Below, piece after piece: positions 22,773 through 27,396 of a stretch of 27,396 nucleotides of DNA. The notes under the pieces were generated by a model. That model was not told where the DNA came from. It made no database searches and was given only the letters and a program-made list of their open reading frames with translations. The stretch lies in contig CAPHZB010000014.1 of assembly GCA_948629335.1 (NCBI GenBank), forward strand, positions 1 through 27,396, in the 5' to 3' direction. The stretch's first letter is position 1, and every line of letters starts with the position of its first letter. The stretch is from an uncultured Bacilli bacterium. GTDB taxonomy: Bacteria; Bacillota_I; Bacilli_A; RF39; UBA660. A program made the translations under genes and the position numbers.

Positions 22773-24572
22773 CTAAAAACCACTTCTTTTAAATAGTTTT
22801 TCTAACTCTTCTTTACTAAACTGAATCATAGTAGGTCGTCCATGTGGACAGTGGAATGGATTTTCACAATGTTCTAAATCCTCTAATAATTTTTCTACTT
22901 CTTTCATATCAATATAATCATTTGCTTTAATGGCTAATTTACAGCTTAACATTGTTGCTACTTTTTCATTAAATTTTTCTACTGTAAAATTTTTTTCAAA
23001 GGAAATAACCGCTTCTAAAATACGTAGAATTGCTTCTTTTTCCTGCCCAGCAGGAAGCCATGTTGGATGTTTTTTTATGATTACACTAGATACCCCAAAT
23101 TCCTCAATCTCAAAACCAATATTAGTAAGAACAGAAAAGTTTTCTTTTAATATAATGAACTCGTTCGTTTGAAATTCATAAGTTAGTGGAAAAATGGGGC
23201 GAATCGAGTTTTGACTGACTTTGCCTAGCTCCTTTTTAAAGCGTTCGTAATTACATCTTTCTTTTGCTGCATGTTGATCAATTAGAGTCATTCCATCCTC
23301 ATTTTGACAAACAATATAAGTTGCATGTACAATTCCTACTGGATATAACTGTTTGAATTTGCGCATCTCTTCCTTTTTTTCTAATTGGCTATCTTTTTTC
23401 TCTTCCGTATAAAACGGATCTACTTTAAGAGAAGTATAAGCTATTTCCTCTTCTCCAATTTGAAAAGTAGAATTTGGATACGTTTCTTTAATAGATTCTT
23501 CTACAATGGACTTTTCTTTATTTAATTCTATATTGAGTTGTTCTACTTTTGGCTTTTGAATTTCCCTTGCTTCTATTTTAGGTGTATGGTTCATATGATG
23601 TAGATTCTTTTTTATAATCTCTTGTACCAATTCTAATAAAGTATCTATTTTTGAGAATTTAATATCCATTTTAGTTGGATGTATATTTACATCAATTAAG
23701 CTAGGGTCCACTTCAATATTAATAACAACAACTGGATAACGGTTGTCTGGTTTATAGGAATGATAGCTATCATTAATCACCCGATTTAATTCTTGATTTC
23801 TTACTACCCTTCCATTTACTAAAGTAACCATTCCATTTCGAGAAGATTTATGAATTTCTGGATAGGTCATATATCCACTTATTTTATAATCTTCTTTTTC
23901 TCCTTCAATAAAAATCATTTTTCGAGCAACTTCTAATCCAAAGACTTCTTTAATGACTTTAAGTAAGTTGTTACTTCCATCTGTGTTTAGTAAAGTAGAG
24001 CCATTATTGGTAAGTACAAATTTAATATTTGGGTATGATAAGGCAATTTTATTGACATATTCTGTAATGCTTGCAAGTTCAGTATAGAAACTTTTCATGT
24101 GTTTTAACCGAGCCGGCGTATTGTAGAATAAATTCTCAACTTCAATAGAAGTTCCAACCCTTGCATCACTATTTTCGACTTGTAAAACTTTTCCCCCTGC
24201 AATATGAACAAGGGTTCCAACATTCCCATCAGACGTTTTTAAAGTGATTTCACTTACAGAGGCAATAGACGCTAAAGCTTCTCCTCGAAACCCTAGCGTT
24301 TCAATATGAAATAAGTCATCCTCTGTTTTTAATTTACTTGTTGCATGTCGATTAAAAGCCATAACAGCATCTTCTTTATCCATTCCAATTCCATTATCCG
24401 TTACTTTGATTGCACTTGTCCCTACTTCTTTTAAGTCAATTTTTATTTCTGATGCATTTGCATCAATACTATTTTCCACTAATTCTTTTACAACAGAAGC
24501 ACATCTTTCCACAACTTCTCCAGCAGCAATCTTATTTGCAAGAAGTTCATCCATTAGCTTTATTTTAGACAT
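22773..24572 (-). CDS. mutL: DNA mismatch repair protein MutL (endonuclease type)
   Basis: 599 aa. The N-terminal GHKL ATPase has LANKIAAGEVVER, ELVENSIDANA, DNGIGM, RHATSKL and LGFRGEALASI, followed by NPTKMDIKF-like VNIHPTKMDIKF (about 295-306). The C-terminal domain carries DQHAAKERCNYER, matching the DQHA-x2-E-x4-E endonuclease motif of non-E. coli MutL, then SCKLAIKAND and CPHGRP, the other metal-site motifs. So it nicks DNA itself, as in organisms without MutH. MutS is not in the window; usually it is adjacent. It is transcribed from a good promoter (24634-24606) divergent from the HTH gene. Confidence 0.95.
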   Translation of the reverse strand: MSKIKLMDELLANKIAAGEVVERCASVVKELVENSIDANASEIKIDLKEVGTSAIKVTDNGIGMDKEDAVMAFNRHATSKLKTEDDLFHIETLGFRGEALASIASVSEITLKTSDGNVGTLVHIAGGKVLQVENSDARVGTSIEVENLFYNTPARLKHMKSFYTELASITEYVNKIALSYPNIKFVLTNNGSTLLNTDGSNNLLKVIKEVFGLEVARKMIFIEGEKEDYKISGYMTYPEIHKSSRNGMVTLVNGRVVRNQELNRVINDSYHSYKPDNRYPVVVINIEVDPSLIDVNIHPTKMDIKFSKIDTLLELVQEIIKKNLHHMNHTPKIEAREIQKPKVEQLNIELNKEKSIVEESIKETYPNSTFQIGEEEIAYTSLKVDPFYTEEKKDSQLEKKEEMRKFKQLYPVGIVHATYIVCQNEDGMTLIDQHAAKERCNYERFKKELGKVSQNSIRPIFPLTYEFQTNEFIILKENFSVLTNIGFEIEEFGVSSVIIKKHPTWLPAGQEKEAILRILEAVISFEKNFTVEKFNEKVATMLSCKLAIKANDYIDMKEVEKLLEDLEHCENPFHCPHGRPTMIQFSKEELEKLFKRSGF

Positions 24573-24605
24573 ACTACCACTTTCCTTCTACAAAATTCTT
24601 TTTAA

Positions 24606-24634
24606 ATTATAACACAAATTGATACAATACTCAA
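24606..24634 (-). promoter_or_regulatory. mutL promoter
   Basis: TTGAGT (24634-24629), a 17-base spacer and a perfect TATAAT (24611-24606) on the minus strand, 34 bases before the mutL start. It overlaps the opposing promoter of the HTH gene. Confidence 0.7.
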
Positions 24635-24649
24635 AAAAAGTGTTATAAT
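24619..24649 (+). promoter_or_regulatory. Candidate promoter of the triple-HTH gene
   Basis: TTGATA (24619-24624), a 19-base spacer and TATAAT (24644-24649) on plus, followed by AAAGGAGG (24663-24670) and ATG at 24676. The spacing is longer than optimal, which fits a regulated promoter. Confidence 0.5.
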
Positions 24650-24675
24650 AATTAATAGCTCAAAAGGAGGAATAT

Positions 24676-25407
24676 ATGTTACTACTAGGAGATAAAATTC
24701 ATCAAGAAAGAATTATAAAAAATTTGTCAATTGCAGAATTAAGTAGAAAAGCAGGGATTGATGGGACAGAGATTTCTTTCCTTGAAAAGCATCAAACAAA
24801 ATTTATAAATTTAAAATCTTTTCAAAAGCTTTCACAAATTATAGATTTAGAAGGATATGAACATTATGTTTTTCAAGGGACAGGAGAACTTTTAGGGAAA
24901 AAATTAAAACATGCTAGAATAAGTATGGGATATACACAGGAGAAATTAGCTGAAATAGCGCAGTTCAGTTCTCCAACTAATCTTTGTAGATTAGAACAAG
25001 GGCACTGTTCTAAAATAAGTGAAGAAAATTTTTTAAAACTACAACCTGTCCTTTTTCTGAATCGAGAAGAATTTGAACCATTTATTCAAAATAAAAGAAA
25101 AGTTACATCAAATCAAAGAAATATTACAATTAATTTAGAATTAATTCAAAAATTAGTCCTTGAAAAAAAGGAACAATTGCATCTTTCACGAGTAGGTCTA
25201 GAAAGAAAATCTAAAGTTTCTATAAAGACAATTAAACAAATTGAAGAAGGCGTAAATCGTAAATATAGTGAACATAAGTTATTACAAATTATGCATGCCT
25301 TATGTTTTTCTGAGGAAGAAATTACAGAATGTTTTCCTGGTTTAAAAGAAAGTTTAGAAAGCCAAGACATTTCAAAAGGATGTGAAAAGGTAAAGAAAAA
25401 GATTTAG
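24676..25407 (+). CDS. Transcriptional regulator with three XRE/Cro-type HTH domains
   Basis: 243 aa. Three successive helix-turn-helix units of the Cro/CI (XRE) type are visible. The first is about residues 5-58 (IHQERIIKNLSIAELSRKAG...ISFLEKH). The second is about 73-128 (LKHARISMGYTQEKLAEIAQ...LCRLEQG), and the third about 152-212 (LVLEKKEQLHLSRVGLERKS...IKQIEEG). There is no peptide-binding TPR region of the Rgg/PlcR type and no signal segment. Duplicated XRE domains occur, but three full ones in one short chain are unusual. It is divergent from mutL, with a symmetric promoter region between, and ends in a strong terminator. Autoregulation and control of mutL are plausible but inferred. 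Confidence 0.75.
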   Translation: MLLLGDKIHQERIIKNLSIAELSRKAGIDGTEISFLEKHQTKFINLKSFQKLSQIIDLEGYEHYVFQGTGELLGKKLKHARISMGYTQEKLAEIAQFSSPTNLCRLEQGHCSKISEENFLKLQPVLFLNREEFEPFIQNKRKVTSNQRNITINLELIQKLVLEKKEQLHLSRVGLERKSKVSIKTIKQIEEGVNRKYSEHKLLQIMHALCFSEEEITECFPGLKESLESQDISKGCEKVKKKI

Positions 25408-25429
25408 AGAATAAACTCTAAGTCTTTTT
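25396..25429. terminator. Bidirectional terminator between the HTH and surface-protein genes
   Basis: A 14-bp stem with one wobble: AAAAAGATTTAGAG (25396-25409) with CTCTAAGTCTTTTT (25416-25429), loop AATAAA. It overlaps the HTH stop codon and lies just beyond the convergent stop at 25440, so it can serve both genes. Confidence 0.85.
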
Positions 25430-25439
25430 ATCGCTCTTA

Positions 25440-26465
25440 TTATAATCCAAGAGTGTATGGATTATTCTCTGTTCCATCTCCTCCTGTGACTTTTAAGTCT
25501 GATTTTAATACTACGATAGGGCGAAGCGGGGAACTATCTTCATCGGTATAAAAAAAAGTCGAATAACCAGCACAATTATCAGTGGGGGAAAATTGTAAAT
25601 AACCACTCCTGCATTGATTTCTGAATGCTAACCAATAATATCTACTTATAGCAGTATTTTCTATGGAATAGTCTGCACACAAGCTTCCATACACATTTGA
25701 CACTAAACCTATATCTGACTCTTTCCACTCGTCGCTTTCTGAAAAGCCAAACATACACTCATCCAACTCTGTCCTATTATACCCCATATGCCTTGATCCT
25801 ACTGTAAAACCGTCTGTCTCATATTGTTCTGCTGCCTTATTTAGCACCTTCAGGTAGTTTTGATAGTTTAGTCCACTGAAGGAAAAATCTGCATGTTCCG
25901 TGGATATAAAATGTGATACTATATCTACTGTCCCATCTTCATTCTTTCGTATAACCCTCCATAATCTTAGTTTACTTGGGTAAATGGTTAGGTCATCAAA
26001 AAGAGACCATTCTGAATCTACCCGTGTTATTGTATAAGAATTTGTACTTGGTGTATAACTTATATAATCACCTATTTTTACTTTGTCCTTTAATAAGGAG
26101 CCAGTACCAACTATCCTATTTCCATTCACCCATGCTATTTTTCCTGAATCTATATAATCTGGCATTGCATCTCCAGGTGTTTGACTAGCTAATGTTGGAC
26201 AAGTATATGTTCCCACAATCTCTTTTCCACCTACCAATGCTTTCTTTCCACTTAATATATCAGTCGTTGTTGCATTTCCATAGTTTGCTTTATTATATAA
26301 ATCATCTAACGCATTTTGTACTGTTACTTGATTATTTTTATTATAGTTCACCCCATTTGACGATGGATTACTACTCGTTGCATTAATTTTTAATATGCCT
26401 ACAATCATACATAATAATAGTACTTCAGTCCCCACCATAATTCTATATTTTTTCTTTGCTTTCAT
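25440..26465 (-). CDS. Membrane-anchored surface-type protein with GKKALV repeats (paralogue 1)
   Basis: 341 aa from ATG at 26465, preferred over an in-frame TTG at 26492 because GTGAGGG is correctly spaced. An N-terminal anchor (YRIMVGTEVLLLCMIVGILK) precedes a Ser/Asn-rich linker and NNQVTVQNALDDLYNKA. Two related modules follow: ILSGKKALVGGKEIVGTYT and IDSGKIAWVNGNRIVGTG. This type is also common in gut phage tail fibres. A C-terminal domain contains KIGDYISYTP, LWRVIRKNEDGTVDIVS, GSRHMGY and the ending LRPIVVLKSDLKVTGGDGTE. Several cysteines suggest disulphides. It probably faces outward. Function unknown; a paralogue lies 71 bp upstream. Confidence 0.7.
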   Translation of the reverse strand: MKAKKKYRIMVGTEVLLLCMIVGILKINATSSNPSSNGVNYNKNNQVTVQNALDDLYNKANYGNATTTDILSGKKALVGGKEIVGTYTCPTLASQTPGDAMPDYIDSGKIAWVNGNRIVGTGSLLKDKVKIGDYISYTPSTNSYTITRVDSEWSLFDDLTIYPSKLRLWRVIRKNEDGTVDIVSHFISTEHADFSFSGLNYQNYLKVLNKAAEQYETDGFTVGSRHMGYNRTELDECMFGFSESDEWKESDIGLVSNVYGSLCADYSIENTAISRYYWLAFRNQCRSGYLQFSPTDNCAGYSTFFYTDEDSSPLRPIVVLKSDLKVTGGDGTENNPYTLGL

Positions 26466-26536
26466 TCTTTCCCTCACTCTCTTTATTTTCAATATGCCCC
26501 AAAATCAATTTGAAATATTATAATAAATGATTACCC

Positions 26537-27396
26537 TTATATTCCTAAGGTGTACGGTGAATCCTTAGTTCCATTCCCCCCTATAACTTTCAATGATGCT
26601 TTTAGGACTACAATAGGACGGATAGGATAAGGCCCAGCTTTTTTACTAGAACCACCAGTCTGCGCTACTAAACCTACATCCCCATCACTTTCAACTATCC
26701 TAAACCCCATATAATGAGCCCCACTGCTATTGTAATTATTTCGCGATGCTAAATAATATATACTGCTACTTGTCTCAGAGCCTATCGACTTTGCACTTAA
26801 TGTTCCTATGGAATTTTTAACTAATCTTTCGTCATATATATAATCTATATCAGTAGGACAATTACCAATAGATGCTGTATCACAAAATTCTCTGGAATAT
26901 CCAGCATATCCTATATGTCTTGATCCTACTGTTATTCCTTCTGTTTCATATTGCTTTGCTATCTTATTTAGCAAGCCTACATAGACACTAAAAGCGCTAC
27001 CAAGGTAAATTTTTTCAGAAGAAAGAAATTCTGATACCACATCTACTGTACCATCTTGATTCTTTTGTATTACTCTCCATACATTCAATTCACTTGGGTT
27101 AATAGTTTGATCTACAAAATAGTCTGAATCTGAGCTTGCTTCTGAGCTTGATATTGTATAAGATACACTTTTTGGAGTGTAACTTATATAATCACCTATT
27201 TTTACTTTATACGTTAATGATTTTACCTTCGTACCAACTATTCTTTTTCCATTCACCCAAGCTATTTTTCCTTCATCTATATTTTCAGGTGTTGCATCCC
27301 CAGGAGTAAGACTAGCAAGGGTCGGACATGTGAATATTCCGACTACTTCTTTTCCCCCTACTAAGGCTTTCTTTCCTTTTAATATATCTCCTGCTG
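26537..27396 (-). CDS. Surface-type protein, paralogue 2 (5' end beyond window)
   Basis: The frame is open to the right edge, so only the C-terminal 286 residues or so are visible. They show the same layout as the neighbour: DILKGKKALVGGKEVVGIFT, IDEGKIAWVNGKRIVGT, KIGDYISYTP, LNVWRVIQKNQDGTVDVVS, GSRHIGY and the ending IRPIVVLKASLKVIGGNGT. The N-terminal modules are nearly identical between the two while the middle of the C-terminal domain differs strongly. This points to tandem duplication followed by divergence. A GTG at 27256 is not the start, since homologous sequence continues upstream of it. Confidence 0.72.
   Translation of the reverse strand, partial: AGDILKGKKALVGGKEVVGIFTCPTLASLTPGDATPENIDEGKIAWVNGKRIVGTKVKSLTYKVKIGDYISYTPKSVSYTISSSEASSDSDYFVDQTINPSELNVWRVIQKNQDGTVDVVSEFLSSEKIYLGSAFSVYVGLLNKIAKQYETEGITVGSRHIGYAGYSREFCDTASIGNCPTDIDYIYDERLVKNSIGTLSAKSIGSETSSSIYYLASRNNYNSSGAHYMGFRIVESDGDVGLVAQTGGSSKKAGPYPIRPIVVLKASLKVIGGNGTKDSPYTLGI

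Larger units (their letters stand above)
24606..24649. promoter_or_regulatory. 10-bp inverted repeat spanning the divergent mutL/HTH promoters
   Basis: ATTATAACAC (24606-24615) and GTGTTATAAT (24640-24649) are perfect inverted copies 24 bases apart. Each includes one -10 box of the divergent promoters. This is a natural place for an operator bound by the neighbouring HTH protein, which is inferred. Confidence 0.55.

Overview
The window is about 27.4 kb of AT-rich DNA from a low-GC Gram-positive-type bacterium, probably an uncultured gut member of the Bacilli/Mollicutes-related Bacillota. Supporting this are strong AGGAGG-type ribosome binding sites, TTGACA/TATAAT promoters, a short DnaE, a prfB-(yitT)-ftsE-ftsX block and YitT/YihY family membrane proteins. 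A full RF2 gene with its UGA frameshift site, plus several genes that end in TGA, show the standard bacterial code (UGA = stop), not the Mycoplasma code. The placement is inference; no rRNA or tRNA is present.

Layout. Nearly all genes are on the minus strand; only rpmB, a small MPGVP-repeat protein and a triple-HTH regulator are on plus. Positions 1-409 hold no gene but contain a 259-bp hairpin element (75-333) between 9-bp direct repeats, which looks like a MITE, and a 13-C tract lying exactly between a -35 and a -10 box that point off the left edge. Next come gmk and dnaE (overlapping), rpmB on plus with its own promoter and terminator, a YihY-family membrane protein, and a two-gene operon of a small anchored protein and a receptor-like protein with a degenerate GGDEF domain. 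At 8560-9950 a 1.4-kb cassette encodes a VOC protein and an AlkD-like DNA glycosylase, translationally coupled, and is bracketed by 11-bp tandem repeats. A 2,4-diaminopentanoate-dehydrogenase-like enzyme follows.

From 16660 down to 11166 runs an operon for a 616-aa unknown protein, RF2 (programmed +1 frameshift), YitT, FtsE and FtsX, closed by a strong terminator. Then come a YfcC-like transporter and the packed operon rnhB, DHH phosphoesterase, HAD phosphatase and metallo-beta-lactamase-fold hydrolase. Beyond these lie a zinc-ribbon membrane protein, a coiled-coil protein and mutL. mutL is divergent from the triple-HTH gene across a nearly symmetric promoter region with a perfect 10-bp inverted repeat. 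The right end carries two tandem paralogous, membrane-anchored surface-type proteins, the last cut by the window edge.

Most of the window is housekeeping: replication, repair, translation termination, nucleotide metabolism and cell division. The accessory signals most worth a second look are the left-end hairpin element and poly-C promoter, the VOC/AlkD cassette with its structured downstream RNA, the HTH/mutL switch region, and the tandem surface-protein family.
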